A program made the position numbers and the translations under genes. DNA of 64,000 nt from positions 30,627,674-30,691,673 of the forward strand of contig OX463808.1 of assembly GCA_949825045.1 (NCBI GenBank). Reading direction: 5' to 3'. Shown in pieces: positions 11,690-25,649 of this stretch. Below the pieces are notes generated by a model. That model worked only from the letters and a program-made list of their open reading frames with translations, ran no database searches and was not told the DNA's origin. The number at the start of each line of letters is the position of its first letter. Position 1 is the first letter of the stretch. This stretch comes from Argyresthia goedartella (Eukaryota; Arthropoda; Insecta; Lepidoptera; Argyresthiidae).

Positions 11690-14600
11690 AACCAAAGAAA
11701 TCGGGCGAGTTCTATACCTACAGAATGCAACCTGCTATCTGACTACACTTTTTATCATTCGAAAGTTGCAATATGCGGCTGCAGCGTAAGTGCAAGCGCA
11801 GCATAAGTTTCACTTTAAAAAGTCTACAACTGTGTCAATTGCTTTAAATCGAGCAAATTTCGATCTTCCTCTCTTGAACGATCACATTATGGTTTCCCCC
11901 TGCCGTGTGGGCTGCGTAGACTGAATGAGTTATGGTAAATTGCCTATTAGTGCGGTACTTGTCAGCAGGTAGAAATCGCTAGAGCCGAGAGCCGTAATGA
12001 ATCGATGTCAATCTTGCATCGTATGTGGTCGAGAGACATTTGCCTGAAATTTCGTCAGCCTGAGACCTGGTAACTGGTATCTGATGGTGATCTCCCTTTA
12101 TACTTATCTGGCTGAAATTTCGTTGAGCTTTGTTGTCCCGTTCCTTATATTGCAGTTTTGCTACTTCTCTTTTGAATCAACCGACGATAAGAAAATAAAC
12201 TCATTAAAAGTTTTTAATTCCCATAATTATACACAAAGTGTACTGTAATGCATTGCATCATATTATCAATAGGAATGTCTATAAACATTGAAAGAATACC
12301 CGGAGGTTCCAGGTTAATTATTATTTGGAGAAAGTGTAATAATTTTGGGATTTATCAATAACTATGCCTTTATTTTAAATGTTTAAATGGTTATCTTTTT
12401 AATGATGGTTGTATTTTGGTTATACGTATGGTAATGGATTCTTCGACTATTAAATCTTTTACCTTTAGGGTTCGGTAGCTGTTTATAATACTTCGCGGTT
12501 GCGCGGTCCTGTTTCTGAATTTAACGTACGTTTTAGGTTGATATAAATACAACCGATAAACATCATTGCGTTAGTTGCAAAATTCAGGAACTTGAGTTCT
12601 GATTTGCAATTGCTCACAAAAACAACAATTACTCCCACGTTTGCGAAGTTTTTCAATAGCCCTTTTTGCTTGACAGGGGCTAGCCCATCGCATTAGCTAC
12701 ATGGGTTTCCTCAGATTTCTATTATAGTATAGCAGCCAGTATTTCGTAAGCCTCTTGGCGGAGGGTCGACATGACGTGTGACACCTGTGCCTATTACTAC
12801 AAACTTACGATGTCAATTTTCTCCTCAATCAAGTTTCAACCGTCGCATCACATCGTCCACCAAGGAATCGTGTACAGTGTTGTCCAGCTTTCACCGAAGA
12901 TACCAATCGGAGACAAAACTTTAGTTACCGGGGACGTTTACTAGTTAGAAATTTATTAACGGCCCTATTGGTCTTCGGTATTCTGTTCAAATAGAATGCG
13001 CGGGAGTTTCGAGAGGCCGCTGTATTTATCACGCCACTGCCAGTCACGTGATCGTGCATATCGCTTTATATAACGACTGTGTCATGTGTCATGCATACAC
13101 ATCCAGACTGTTTTCTGATCTCTTTGAATAAAAATTGCTCGGAAACTTTGGTAAGTAGTTATTGGAATGATTATAGTCCAGGTCGTCGTTGGGCCATACG
13201 CGCCGCGATAATTTAGTGGAAATCCTTATACTTAGTTCATATCATTGTGTTTTTTTTCATTTATAATCTAATTACACAAAGGTTTGTATCTATTATGTGT
13301 AGGCAGTTCAATAAAACTCAAGCATAAAGTCGGTTGCTGGCCACAAGGCACAGCCACAGTTCGTGTAGGATGAAGGCAGTAATGATATAAGGTGTGATTT
13401 TAATTTGTGGTTAATTGTGTTGTGATTGATTGACGATTTGAGTACAGGACTGAGACTATTAAGAAGACGAGGCAATATAGGTATAAGCAATTCGCTGTTT
13501 CCCACAGAAGTTAGTTGCTCCTACTGACGTCGTTTTATCTTCGTGGAACTTTCTGGTGCCAATTTTGTGCGATAACGGAGTTTGGACGGACACGTTTCAA
13601 CGAAGGAACATTTCTTCAGAAATGTTCCTTCATTAGTACGTGATGTTCTTTAGTGTGAACTGGAAGGGTTTTACAATGTTTAAATAGTTTCTGCGCATCA
13701 TTGAGCAACTGTAAAGCAACTGTCATAGTTGTCCCTTTCACGAAATGCGGCAGCTTCAAACAAATTGCACTTTCCCTAAGATGCTTACGGACGCAACGCG
13801 ACAAAGCCATGAAGTCATAAAGCCTCTAGTCAGGGCGTGTCGTGACGGCGTCAAGGGGCAAAGCACACCAACACACAGCGACTAGGGGCAGAGGACACCC
13901 ACACACTTTCGCTATAGCAATCTCATCTGCTCATTACACCTTCATATGTATTAGCAATGAACGAAGACCCGCCCCTTTCAAATCGTTATCTCTCGAGCCA
14001 TGTAGTGCTATCAGGGAGGGGTGCGACTCTGCAATTGGCATTATATGATAGAGGCGTGGGAGGTGATCAATACGGAATGTAAAGTTCATAAGGTTTAATC
14101 TCGCTCTATTTTTGGAAACGATTGCTTTTGCAGATATCCGATGTGTGGGAGGTTTAAATTATTTATTACCTGAAAGGGCAATGCGTATTAGTAATTTGTG
14201 GTTGATTCAACTGTAGTTTCAATTGCACGTCGGTTTGGATCTACCGTAGCGAGGGATTTATCCTAAGAAATAGGTATCAACATTTATGTTGTATAGCGCA
14301 TTCCATAACGTTTCACTTCGCCGTTAAGATGGTAGCAATGAAACCAGTGTTTGTTATTTAGTTAGTTGTAATGTGTAACCAAAAAGTAAGGGAGTAAATA
14401 ACTCATACTATATTCATATGTATTTAATTTACGTCATATGTATGTAATTGTGAATTAGTTGTAGCTACCCACAAGCGGAGAATCGGAGTCTGTCCGGATA
14501 TTGGTTTCCCCCATTTTTTGGCAGTTGCGCACTACATCCAATTTACGGCGAAGGGATAAGTTATGGAATGCACTTTAGTAAAGTTCCTGCTTGTAGGAAC

Positions 14601-16024
14601 GTTGTGGCTTATGTCACACTTAATTTGACTGACTGATTGATTGGGCAAGGAAGCACTTATATTAGACCAGACGGTATGATTGTACGTTATTTGCAAGTGT
14701 GGGCGTCGCGTCTATTTACATGTTTTTGTAAGCCTCTCAATGATAGAACCTGTATAAATCTATCATGTCATGTCACTTCCTGATAATGATTGATAGCTGA
14801 CGGTTTTATAGAGCGGCTTTTCAAGTTCATAAAATAACGACATAACACAAGCTGACTTAACTTCGGATACACCTAATGCTATATTCCGCGCCGTGTCCCA
14901 TCGTGGTTTTTTAAGTGGTGGTTTTTCAATTTATTTAAAGATTTGATGCAGATTAGTAAACGGTGGTGGTGGTCGTTGTCGAATAATAATAGGTTTCTTT
15001 ACTTTCACTTCTCTTCTTCAAAGTGTTAATACACCCACAGATTCCTTTAGGAATTCACATGTAATGCGTACGACATCAAATTATGACATTCTCATTTACC
15101 TAAACGTGCCAGGATAGAGGTAAACAATGTGCCCACATTGTGGCAAATGCCACACTTGTTATTTACCTGTCATAGTTGCGACTGTAGGAGGCACCATTGT
15201 CAAAGCAAAATGTCTAGGACGCGGAAACATATGTATGCGTAAATCACAAATCACAATGTTTCATTATTACTGGTAATATAAGCCTTATTGGTGTGTGTGG
15301 GTATAATGCTGGATGTGGGACTCGGATTTGCCTACTGGGTAACACAATGATCACACTCATTGGGTATTTGTAATAAACCACAAGTTTTGTAAGGCTACGA
15401 AGCGTCGAAATAACATCCGTAGTACATCGATATCTTACCCAGTTGTTTTGGTTTCTATTTAATTTTAGATCATCACAAAAATGCGATGAAGATTTGAATG
15501 TTATACGTAAAATGCCGCTATTCCATTGTAAGCTAAATCCTGACGACGTAATCAAGGATATCGAAGTACATTCGAAATTAAGTCCAGCAATATTTCCCTC
15601 TGTCAATAATTTTGCGCCGATTTACATAGCGTTTAACAGTACTTATTTGCTAACCAATTCGCAACAGATTACGGTCAGGCAGGACGCATACTGTTGGGCT
15701 ATTTTGCATAATGCACAGGCCATCTCAGCCCGTTAGAACTGGCATAAACCTGGGTTTATGTCCGTTTTAAGCGAGTCACAATCGGCGCCGCTCTCCGGCC
15801 ACATTTGTTGTGTTATCGCAATCGTTTGTGCCACTATTAATAACTGGGGTGTCTGTGATAGACAGAATGCCGTGGGAACAGTCCCGTTCGGCGGGTTATT
15901 ATGCACCGATCGCGTTATCACACGAGTGTGTGATGTGATCCGTTTCGGAACGGAACTAATGACGTGATTTGTTAATGCCCCAATGCAGCTTCAACCTCAC
16001 CTCTAACCTACCCTCTGCTCATAT
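11690..16024. other. Gene-poor stretch
   Basis: No supported gene. It contains a short antisense piece of SINE family 1 (12664-12702, around GGGGCTAGCCCATCGC) and the hairpin at 13602-13631. Open stretches at 13842-14048 and 15244-15736 lack recognisable motifs. Confidence 0.5.
13602..13631. repeat. 14-bp perfect inverted repeat, 2-nt loop
   Basis: GAAGGAACATTTCT is followed by TC and then its exact reverse complement. No terminal repeats or duplication frame it, so it is more like a local fold-back than a transposon. Confidence 0.9.
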
Positions 16025-16027
16025 CAT

Positions 16028-16205
16028 AGCACGACGACCTCTGTGGCGCTGCAGTTGTGGGTCTGCCTTCCATGCGAAAAGTCCCGGGCTCGATCCCGGC
16101 CGGGGATACAGAAAATAAACCCCAGGTCTTGGATGTTAATATGTGTGTGATGTCGCTGTTTCTGGTTGCCACGACATAGGGTATCCTAGTGTGTGGCTTT
16201 TAAGT
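16028..16205 (+). mobile_element. tRNA-derived SINE (family 2)
   Basis: CTCTGTGGCGCTGCAGTTG serves as an A-box region and GGGCTCGATCCCGG (16085-16098) is a strong B box. The non-tRNA body has ACAGAAAATAAACC, CCAGGTCTTGGATG and CACGACATAGGGTATCC. The body matches 45821-45915, which shows dispersal. The head does not fold into a proper tRNA, so I do not call a tRNA gene. Confidence 0.7.
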
Positions 16206-19200
16206 AAAAGTTCATGTTTATGTATGTTTATATCCACTATAATGCATTAAACTATGGTTTTATTAAATGTTGCATCGCATTGCAAATTGTCTATCTTATT
16301 AATTTCACAAGCTGATCCATAAAATACTACACAATACGTTACTATCGGAGCAATTCATAAGACGAATTAAACGCCAGCATATTTAGCCCATAAATACCAC
16401 AAATGTATTTAAATCGTAGTATATTGACTTCAATAAGGTATTTTATTTTAATTTCGTGTCCATTTCTAAGATCAGTAGACATGGTCGTCCTATTCATAGA
16501 GTATTCCGCAGAGCTATTGTTTTGCTTATGAGGAAAAGCGGTAAGATCGCGAAATGTGGATTCACTATATTAGTAAGCACATTTGTTCGGCTTAGTTATG
16601 CTCTTGACTTCTTGCCAAGTTTTGGTTGCTGTATATAGGTACGTGCTCCGCTCCCAGCTTCCATTTATGGATTAGCGCTTTTGGATATTTTATTTGTTGA
16701 CTTTTAACCCCGGGCTTTTTATGTACCGACCTATTTCAGTAGGTACTGGAAACAACACTAGGTGCATAACTGTGATTTCACTTTGGAGTAATTAAAATCA
16801 AAGCCATGGCGCATACAAGAAATGCGTGAGACCCATCCGAAATTTTGTTAAGAGAAGCCACTGTCGTTAGCCAACGGTCCACAGAAGTATGTGATATCAA
16901 AATTAAACTAAGCCTCGGATATTTTCAATATTTATGACTCAAGCTATAAAAAGAGGTTTGAGAAGATTACGAGAACAGCGAGGCTATTTTCACATCGGAA
17001 AATGCCCAGGAAACCTAAACGGGACCACAGAAAAAGTAGCAGGCAATCTTGAAAGCCGTTTCATGAATAATACTAATCGCATACTAATTTGTCTTGAGAA
17101 AGTACTGCATCAATTTATGGGAAGTTTTCTTGTCTTGCTTATAAATAGGAGTGGAATACGAAAGCAAATGTGATACCCACGCTTAACTTGTGATTCCATA
17201 TCTTCTGAAACTGAGGCTAAGACTATGGTCGTACGACTGAGTAAAGTAGTAGTTGTACAGAGAACGGATGAGACGGGACGTGAGGTTACGCGTGATTTAA
17301 TAAATGTCAGCCCTCATTAGAAATTTAATGAATGAGATGTTCATCGACTCGTTATTATAGTCCGAATAACATAACATAGGCTGTGTGATGTGATAGTACA
17401 TTAAATTCTAGAGGGTGTCCGATTAGTCATGTCCCACAGCGAGAAGAACATACAGAAGGTAGACTTGCCTTAGATGCATCGAAAAAGTTCTACATGACCA
17501 CAGTAAATGTTGAATGTAATTCGAGGTATCGTCAATTTATTCAAACTTGAGAGGTTTTATTCAAACTCCGCATTTTTTACACTGTTAGTGCCAGCCATTT
17601 CTTGAATTGCCCTCTTCTTTAGTTTTTTATGAGGTTAAGCCCGATTCAGGGGTTTGTTTATTTATTTACATGAAACTGAAGCAAAAAAATAAATATTTGT
17701 TACAGTGAAAATATCCAAAAATCGTTTAATTGTGGACTTTTATCGCATGCTACCCTGCTCGCAATATCGGGCAAACGGCGCGAGGCGCGCGCGCCCTTCG
17801 TGGGCCGGCCGTGCGTGTGCGCAAGTCCGCAGTTTGCGGTTATTTCAGGTCAAATTGAACAATTTGCGAACCAAATTTTGCGAAGAAAATATAAAACTAA
17901 CTTTTATTTACAAATGATACGTAAACTATCGTCCCTGATCCGGACGTACCTTTACAAAACACAACCTGTATAATTCTAAGGATGGATGATAGATGGTATC
18001 TTTAAAAATATGTATAGTAATACCCACTATCTCTTGTTGTATGTTCAAGATATCAAGTCTATGCCTAACCGAAGTCTAACCGAACTCATGCACACAATAC
18101 CCTCAAAGTTTAAACCCATCAACATCATGCATCAGTCGTAGAAGCCGGCCGTCATCCTCTCCTTATATTGCTATATTTCCATTGACCCACTTGCTACAAT
18201 CGCTGAACATATTTTCTATATTCGCCACATTTCCCGCGACTACCTTCTAGGGGTGACGGAGAAAGTAGCTGCGGCGCCGGCGCAAGGTATTGGACAATCA
18301 TATAAATTGTTATTAATAGTTCACGATAATGCGATCGCCTGTCTGTCTGCGTGTTGATGGGATTTCGAAATGCGATTTTGAACGTTAATGTTATGGGTAG
18401 GTGCGATTTGCATTGCTGTTCAGCAGGGCGGTAGTCAGGTCATACAGGCCGCGCTCAGAGACCTCTCTTTCTTGCACAGGGTAACGGGGGGTGACAGAGA
18501 GAGAGGTGACAGCTCGCACAGAGCCAAAGTAACGTTGCGCGAACTGAACTATTTGAATTTGCTAATTTAAAGGTAAAATTAATCAAATTAAATAATTTTA
18601 TTAATTAGGTTAACCGTTTTGTAACAGCACAAGTTAACTTAAAACAAAACATATGGAATTGCTACAATAGCCGTCAGGCTATATCTATACATAGACAGGT
18701 AGTCTATGTTTACAGATACATTATATTACATGTTTTGTTTCGAATTTTCAAATTTCAACTTTTTAGTTTTCGTTTCGTTCTGTGGTGCTTGGGTGGGCAC
18801 GCACGACAGCGGAGTATAAGTTTAACAAAGATAGCTTCAAGTTCATCATTAGATAGAAGATATAACTAAACTACTGTTTGTGTTAATTGACATAACGATT
18901 CGACCCTTTTGCCCCCCTTCCCTTAGCCCGTACCTGCCAAATTTAGTAAAATACCGTAGTGAATCGTGAGTGCATTGTATTGACAGGTGATTTGCTCGCC
19001 TTTGTCCGCCCGGTGCGTGATAGATGGTGACTCTGACGTGAAAGAGGGTTTGATAGGTGAAAATGCAGAGGGAACAACTGGCATTTCCGTTATGGATGAG
19101 GCCAAACATAGAAAAATTGCATAAATAAAGCACTTGTGTTGATTTAACAACATTCTCAGTATTTTATTAATGTGATTTGGTAGAAATGCGGACGTACTTT

Positions 19201-20597
19201 AACCTTAAGGGTTTTGCTATAGATAAATAGAAATGATAAAGATATTTAATAGGAAAGGGTGAGATAGTCGAGTCGTGGATTTACAGAACTCTTTGGTATT
19301 GATTTGTCACATTGACGGCACGGGCTCTCCCCTTCTTCAGGTGTTCGGTAGCAGGGCAGACAGGTTGTAGGATGAGGTCCATGCCGGTGGTAAGGTAGGG
19401 ACGGGCAGGTGTTAGAGTGGACGGTGTAGCTTAGGACATCGGTGTAGGGCCCGGAGGTAGGATGATGGATTTCGGAGCCTTTGTGAAGACAGATCACCTA
19501 TTAGGGCCGGTAGGTAGGATGGTGTATCCGGTAGAAAGATCCTAAGAGGACAGTACCTCAAGCGTTAGTTCACATGCGTGTGGTTCTCATTTTACGTATT
19601 GCGTCGTAATGTTGTTATAACAGATACGTTGCCACTGAATTAACACCTGAGTCACAGACCAATGGCTGTTGTAGTGACGTCACAAACAATAAGCTGCTAA
19701 CCCAACTGAAAAACCTACTCAGTTATCGACTGTACATTCGCGAAATTTCCCGAGTCCCGTTACCTAACCCGCGGGCATGGGAACCTGCGAACCTACCCGG
19801 CGCTACCCGGGTACCCGAGGCTGGATACCGTTCATGTGAAATGGTCGATTGTCTCACACACTATGTGACCACACATTTGGGACTGTAAGGTGGGATAAAT
19901 TGGTTTCTTTTGAAGTTGACTATGACTTGTGAGGAACCTATCACCTTTTTAACAGCGTTGGTAGTAGTTTCGAGGAATGTGTTATGATAGTCAAAGTGAT
20001 AAATAAATACAAGATATAATTTAGTTTTTGAATTCAGGTCAATTCATATCATATTTAACTCAATTTAATTTTGTCACGTTTCAAAATTTACCCAGATTAA
20101 AAACGCGAGGTGATAATCCCGAAAATTCCGGAAAATCTACACAAGTTTGGGTACCATACTCACAGCTTGTCGAGTCTGCAAGTATTCGCATCCCGTTTGC
20201 TATGAAATAATACGAATGAGTATTGTCTTTTGTTCGTCTGTCTGTTCATAACAATGATCTTTAGCAATTTATTACGAAGAACGGGTATTTCATTACTTTC
20301 CTGGACTAGATTTCACGTTGGGAAATTACATATTGTCTTTAAGTCGATTATTCCAATGATGAACACTCCATTGATTACTCTTTTTAGTATCTTTTTCTTC
20401 TTCGGTATGGTTGTCCACCATGTAGCAATGAGGGCTTTATAGCGGTAGACGAATGGTACACATTTATTATTTTAGCTATCTTAGCAAGCTGTATAATAGT
20501 TGTATAGCACGCTATACAGCCCTTATTCGACCAGTTTGGGCACAAATTATGCAGCCTTAAGTTCACAAAAGTTTTACGTAGCCAAATAGTGACACTT
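16206..20597. other. Gene-poor stretch with a GC-rich patch
   Basis: No supported gene. A GC-rich patch near 17770-17830 (alternating GCGCGAGGCGCGCGCG) stands out from the AT-rich surroundings. It lacks the acceptor, frame and donor of an exon. A purine-rich G/T segment at 19260-19530 resembles a dispersed repeat but has no second copy here to prove it. Confidence 0.45.
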
Positions 20598-20690
20598 TAA
20601 TGGCAGTTTAAGAGAGAAAAGGTGGTCTCAAGGCTGATTAATGGCAAATTAAGAGAGGAAATGTGGCCTTAAATCTGATCAATGGCATTA
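20598..20690 (+). repeat. 41-bp tandem repeat, just over two units
   Basis: The unit starting TAATGGCAGTTTAAGAGAG (20598) repeats at 20639 as TAATGGCAAATTAAGAGAGG, and a partial third (CAATGGCATTA) follows from about 20680. The copies are diverged. Confidence 0.75.
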
Positions 20691-21299
20691 TATGATATTA
20701 CATGTGGTTCCACATACAGATAAGATAGTTGTAAAAAGTACCTTGTGGAGCAATTGCATAGCCTATATAGTAATTAAAGCTCACAAGTGCATCCTAAAAA
20801 CTTTAGGAGGGCGCTTTTTCTCCAATCTAAGCCTTGAGTATCACATTTTAGTAATTAATATTTATTTTCAACTCTAGCGCGTGCAATAAAATATCGGCTC
20901 GAGGTGTCAAGCCATTGTGTTACTGTACAAATTATTAAATTATCGCTGGTAAGTCACAAATACCTGCTGTTTATTATATTATATTGTGTTAATTTTATGA
21001 GTAATATAAATTTATTGCGAAGTGTATTTTATAGTTTAAAAAAATGCGCGCCTCATGAATAATGCCTTTATAAACAAAAATATTTCTAAATAAGCAGAGG
21101 CGAACCTAGCAATTTTCCATATTAGTTTTTATGGCATCAAAATCAGCCACTGGTTTTGTATTTGAACATTAACCACGAATCATGAAAACTCCATAAGTAT
21201 GTGATAAAATGATAAATAATTGAGAACTATAGGTTATAGTAAAAAAAAATGGTGGACATTATCTCCAGCTACCAGTGAACCAGTGCAACTCCACATTAA

Positions 21300-21390
21300 T
21301 GATGTGACCTCTTGAAAGTTTCAGATGTATACCATTATATTGTAGTGAGCTCTAGAAAGGTTCACAGGTGTACCACTATCATACCAATTG
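21300..21390 (+). repeat. Diverged tandem duplication of about 44 bp
   Basis: GTGACCTCTTGAAAGTTTCA followed by a GTATACCA block is repeated as GTGAGCTCTAGAAAGGTTCA followed by GTGTACCA. Two units only. Confidence 0.6.
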
Positions 21391-22801
21391 CTGTACAAAA
21401 TATCTGTGATAAGCTCTTAATCAGCCCTAGGCTGGTATGCAGGTTTTCAATTGTCCACGTGAATTCTATTTTGAATATTTTTAGCATACTATTTCAAGGC
21501 CCCGCATAGAAAATTTTAACCTTTTTAACTAACTAACTTAACTAACACAACATACAGTTGGCTAGAGTGCAAGACTTCGTTAGGAAATGCAGTGGTTGAA
21601 TCAATGCGTTCATTTTAAGAAGTCCATGTGTGAACTCATTAAATGCTCTTGCAGAGAAAAAATACCCAGACCCGCTTACAGCAACAAGCTGAATAACGCG
21701 CTACAAAAGTCTCTATAAAACAGCTTTTAGCTGTATTAATGTTCACATGTGTTGTATTAAAACGCCAGCAATATAACACCGTACATGTGGACCTTTAAAA
21801 CGCCAATACCGTATTCATATCCCCTTATAATGCTCTTTTTCAACCTTTAAAATGAAAGCTGACTAGAAGAGTCTAGTTACCCTATTATAACACCAATAGT
21901 TACTTAAAAGGCCAAATTTACCCTTCTATGCATGCCTTATACTGGAATAGGTCGATTTGTTCACTTGAATACAGCCAATGAACCACGTGTGACCAATATT
22001 AATGCTTTGAAATCACTGAACTAAATGTAAACCATTAAAGAGAACAAAATGCTACCTGGGCGTTAGACAAATGCCTCCTTAGTTGACCACCAATATTCAA
22101 CGGTGGCCTTGCTTGATTTTCCTGACGATTTTTAATATGTTACAGTTTTTTTGATAAACATCATTACGCCAAAAAATATTTCGAAAAAAAATATTATATC
22201 AATTTTTTATATGATTCGGAGTGATTCAAGAGTATTTATATTCCCATCTATAGAAAAGTAGAAATAGAAGAAAAACTCTTCCTTTAATTAATCCCATGAT
22301 TTGTTAAAGAAAGAGTACGCTGTTCCTTTAATAAATCCCTTGATTTCTACTTCACTAACGATCTTAAACTTAGTTGCAGTGATATTTTGACCACCCGTGA
22401 ACCCTATTACGGTTCCAAGCTGTGGTGATGTAACAATCAAAATGTCTTCTATCCAAAATAGGATTTGTTAGATGAATGTCCGCTCTGGTTGGTTATTAGC
22501 AATGGACGGCGGATAGCTTTGTTATGCAAGACCTGGGGTCAAAGACCGAGGAGGAAAGGTCTAGAGAAGTCGTTCACGAACTTTAAGTGGTCTGAATATC
22601 GTGTAGTATTGAGCTTGTACCTCCTTCGCGACGCGTTCGAAGATGTGAGAAGTCATCTGAGGTTCATTTGCGACAAGCTATAGAAAGATGGCTGTTCCTA
22701 GAATTCCTAGGGCTGATGAGGTAATTAGTATATTTAGAAAGAGAGCGAGAGATTTAGAGATTTACTTTAAGAGATGAGCTCGCCTTTGTATAATATGGGC
22801 C
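21391..22801. other. Gene-poor stretch; fragment of LINE tail near its end
   Basis: No supported gene. At 22771-22797, AGAGATGAGCTCGCCTTTGTA is a + oriented scrap of the LINE 3' UTR family seen in reverse at 23860, 49590 and 62955. Confidence 0.5.
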
Positions 22802-22908
22802 TTACCACAAAAAAATAAACAAGTGTTCAACACTTGTTTAAAAACAAAAACTTATGGGATTTGTCGTTTGTTTTGAGGTTAAACGCTGTTTAATATTTTT
22901 TGTGGTAA
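22802..22908. mobile_element. Tiny inverted-repeat element (MITE-like)
   Basis: It begins TTACCACAAAAAAATA and ends TATTTTTTGTGGTAA, inverted copies differing by one base in the A/T run. Inside is a perfect palindrome, AAACAAGTGTT-C-AACACTTGTTT. No coding capacity and no certain target duplication. Confidence 0.65.
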
Positions 22909-23774
22909 CATGGTCTTCTATGTTTTTCTTTGAATGTTACATGTTTATATACATACATATATCTATGTGCAATAAAATATATCACATCATATCATATTTA
23001 TAATGATAATTTCATTAATTTTCCCCATTTGGTCTTAGTACTTACAGTACTTACAAAGCTAATTGCGTTCTTAGGGCTCAAAGTTTCCCAAAAGTCATCG
23101 TAATCATTAATTGTTCTTTGATCATAAACAAAGACACTAAAGTAAGGTCGTTCGACAGCTCAAATCATTGGTACAGTAACAACGAGGATATAGGTAACAG
23201 GACCCTTTTGCACACTATAGGTAATTAACCCAGTTAATTCCGTTTCTCACTGTAGCTAACCATCATGGATTCGATCACTGGTAAATAATAGATCTCGTCC
23301 GCTTCTCCAGAGCCACTCTCCCCGTGCTATCTGCGGGGTTCGTTACGATTTGTGCTGATATTTATATGTCTCCGGGATCCGAGCCGGCGCCGCGCAGTCA
23401 CACGATACGCCGGCGCCGCGCAAGTCGCCGCGTCATCGAAATTGCGACTACCGCACGAGTATACGATCAGACTTAGTTGGAATATAATTTAAATGGTCGA
23501 AGGACAGACTGCTGCTTAACGAAAGAGCAGCTTTAAAGTCATACTGGCAGGCGCTGTCTTTTGCCGAGCGAGAGACTGTGACAGCATGCTTTGAGCGACC
23601 GTCAAATATTGAGATTTTGGTTATGCATCCGGACCAAAACGAATCGGATCAAAGTTCAAATCGTAAAGCTGGATAACTCTCCCTGCTTGCTTATTGTGTA
23701 TACGAAATGAGGATGTCTGGTGACTCAATATCAGACGAGTACCAGGTGATAGGTTTGCTTACACAGGGTCTGAA
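22909..23774. other. Anonymous DNA with a GC-rich exon-like scrap
   Basis: Around 23385-23445 the 17-mer GAGCCGGCGCCGCGCAG is identical to a stretch of the spire KIND exon at 28396-28420, and a GGCGCCGCGC block follows in the same order. No open frame, acceptor or donor fits, so I treat it as a possible decayed fragment. Confidence 0.4.
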
Positions 23775-24290
23775 TAATATTTCATAATTTCATAATTTTC
23801 TTTATTGCACACAAATAATTATATTGACAAGATATATATTAAAATAGTGTACAAAGGCGAGCTTATCTCTAACAAGAGATCTATTCCAGCAAACCATGTC
23901 AGGATGAGATAGGTTAATCACAGAGCACGGGTAGACCGATGTGTACAACATACCTTAAATTACAACTCAATAAACTACATACATAAAATATACATCCTAA
24001 ATATAAATAAATATTAAATATATATACATATATAAAAAATAAATACATAAATACTACCTATATTTCTAAAGAGACAAGTGCTTCTTCACAAGATTTTTAA
24101 AGATATTGAGAGTAGGACTATCCCTGATGGTGCAGGGGAGTCCATTCCACAACCGAATGGCCCGGAGTCTAAACCCGTGCTCGTAAGTTGCGCTGTTATG
24201 TTGTGGGGTCGTGAGTATAGAAACTGTGTGGGTCCTCCGAGTATGTAAAAAAATACTTTGAGGATAGGAGTTTTTGTAAAAATAAATTTA
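23775..24290 (-). mobile_element. 3' end of a non-LTR retrotransposon (family E)
   Basis: On the minus strand, the end of an RT ORF is followed by a 3' UTR with GAGATAAGCTCGCCTTTGTAC and GTGCAATAAAG, then a tail of repeated AAATTATG. Related 3' UTRs occur at 49538-49650 and 62874-63003. The element is strongly 5'-truncated. Confidence 0.75.
24066..24250 (-). pseudogene. C-terminal end of reverse transcriptase ORF (family E)
   Basis: Reading minus, an open frame contains HGFRLRAIRLWNGLP, then CTIRDSPTLNIFKNLV and KKHLSL, with a stop at 24066-24068. The RLWNxLP motif, the DSPTLxxFK motif and the abrupt stop are typical of the end of LINE ORF2 proteins, where the last segment follows the thumb region. 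Only about 60 codons remain. Confidence 0.75.
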
Positions 24291-24299
24291 CAACGCAGG

Positions 24300-25649
24300 G
24301 TGCGTTATAAATTTTTAGTAACTTTGACAACGAATTGTCGATGAACCAAGTGACAGATTTTTTTAAATATTTTATTAGACTGTATAAGTACCTAGCCTAG
24401 CCTAGCTTCTGGTACTCGCTTGACGTTAGTTACGGGACATCCTGTATATAAGTTTATATTACAAGCCATAGGTACGACAGAAAAGCAAACTTCTAACGAA
24501 ATGTGTATGAATTCGTGCAATGAAAGACATGTCTAAATATATAACTTATAATTCATGTAAGCTTTTTCTTATCAACAGTCGCCCGCAATATATGATTGCC
24601 TTTTATTATGAGGGATCATCTGCAATGTTACATAACCAAGAAATGAATACCAAAACAGTGATGTTACTTTTCGTAATAGATATTTAAACGGTAACTACTT
24701 ATTATAGATTTGTTACGGTCAATAACAGGAAATAAATTTTGTTGTTTCGTATGATAATTTTGAACTATTGTGCCAACTTTAAGCACTCTTTATTTTACCA
24801 CAGAAATTTTACCATGAATTAAATTGTAATACTTGTAATTGCAATGTTGTCTTACCTACACCTACACCTACTTGTAATGTAGGTCTTGGTATGTAATGGA
24901 AAGATCCATTTCTTTAAATATGACTAACCCTGACATTATCATAATTAGAAACCCATAGCAACTGAAGCATAATTATAAATTCATACTCAAAATAAGGTTT
25001 CAACTCTATTAGCCACCTTCACGACCCTCGACGCAGTAGTAGCTGCTTTTAGTTTCCTTTGTTCTATTAACAACTTCGAAACCTCTCACCCAGACTTATT
25101 GGTCGTAAAATAAAGAATACACATTTTATTATTGCTGCCTGGATCTAATTTGTAACTCCTTGATGTGTTTATGGATGTGCCTGTTAACCGCCATGGCTCA
25201 CTAATGGACACTATTGTGTTTTAGATCTTGATTTATGGGTTCTTTCATATCTCTGCTGATTACCGCTCCTGAAGTGATGGGCGTCGGAATATTAAAGGTC
25301 GGAGGATCAGAGATGTGACTAGAAAAAAAAAATCGGTGGCTAACGACAGCACACAATAGGGTTACCTGATTAGTACGAACATATCAGTGCTCCCATCATA
25401 ATTAGTTTGATCGACATCACCGTCAGCCTGTCGGGGAATCCCTGTAGGTCCCCCCCCCCCCAGTTTCCGAAAGCGTGGTCAAATGTAACAAGCAGTTAAT
25501 CGATATTCAAAATAGCGGCATGTGATTGGCTGAAATGCGTTTAACAAGAGTTTAACAAGTTGTCACAGCTAATTTTCCTTTCAGAACCCGGGCGGCCTAT
25601 GTCTCCTTATCTACACGCCATTCAACACGGTCGGATATATACATATATT
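24300..25649. other. Gene-poor stretch
   Basis: AT-rich, with a run of 12 C at 25450-25461. No gene, tRNA or clear repeat boundary seen. Confidence 0.5.

Noticed and set aside
16041..16100. tRNA gene from the strong B box
   Set aside because: The acceptor and anticodon arms do not pair, and the flanking body is shared with another locus, so it is a SINE head.
17750..17917. GC-rich patch as the missing first KIND exon of spire
   Set aside because: No KIND start motif (EEQAW-like) in any frame and no matching donor phase.
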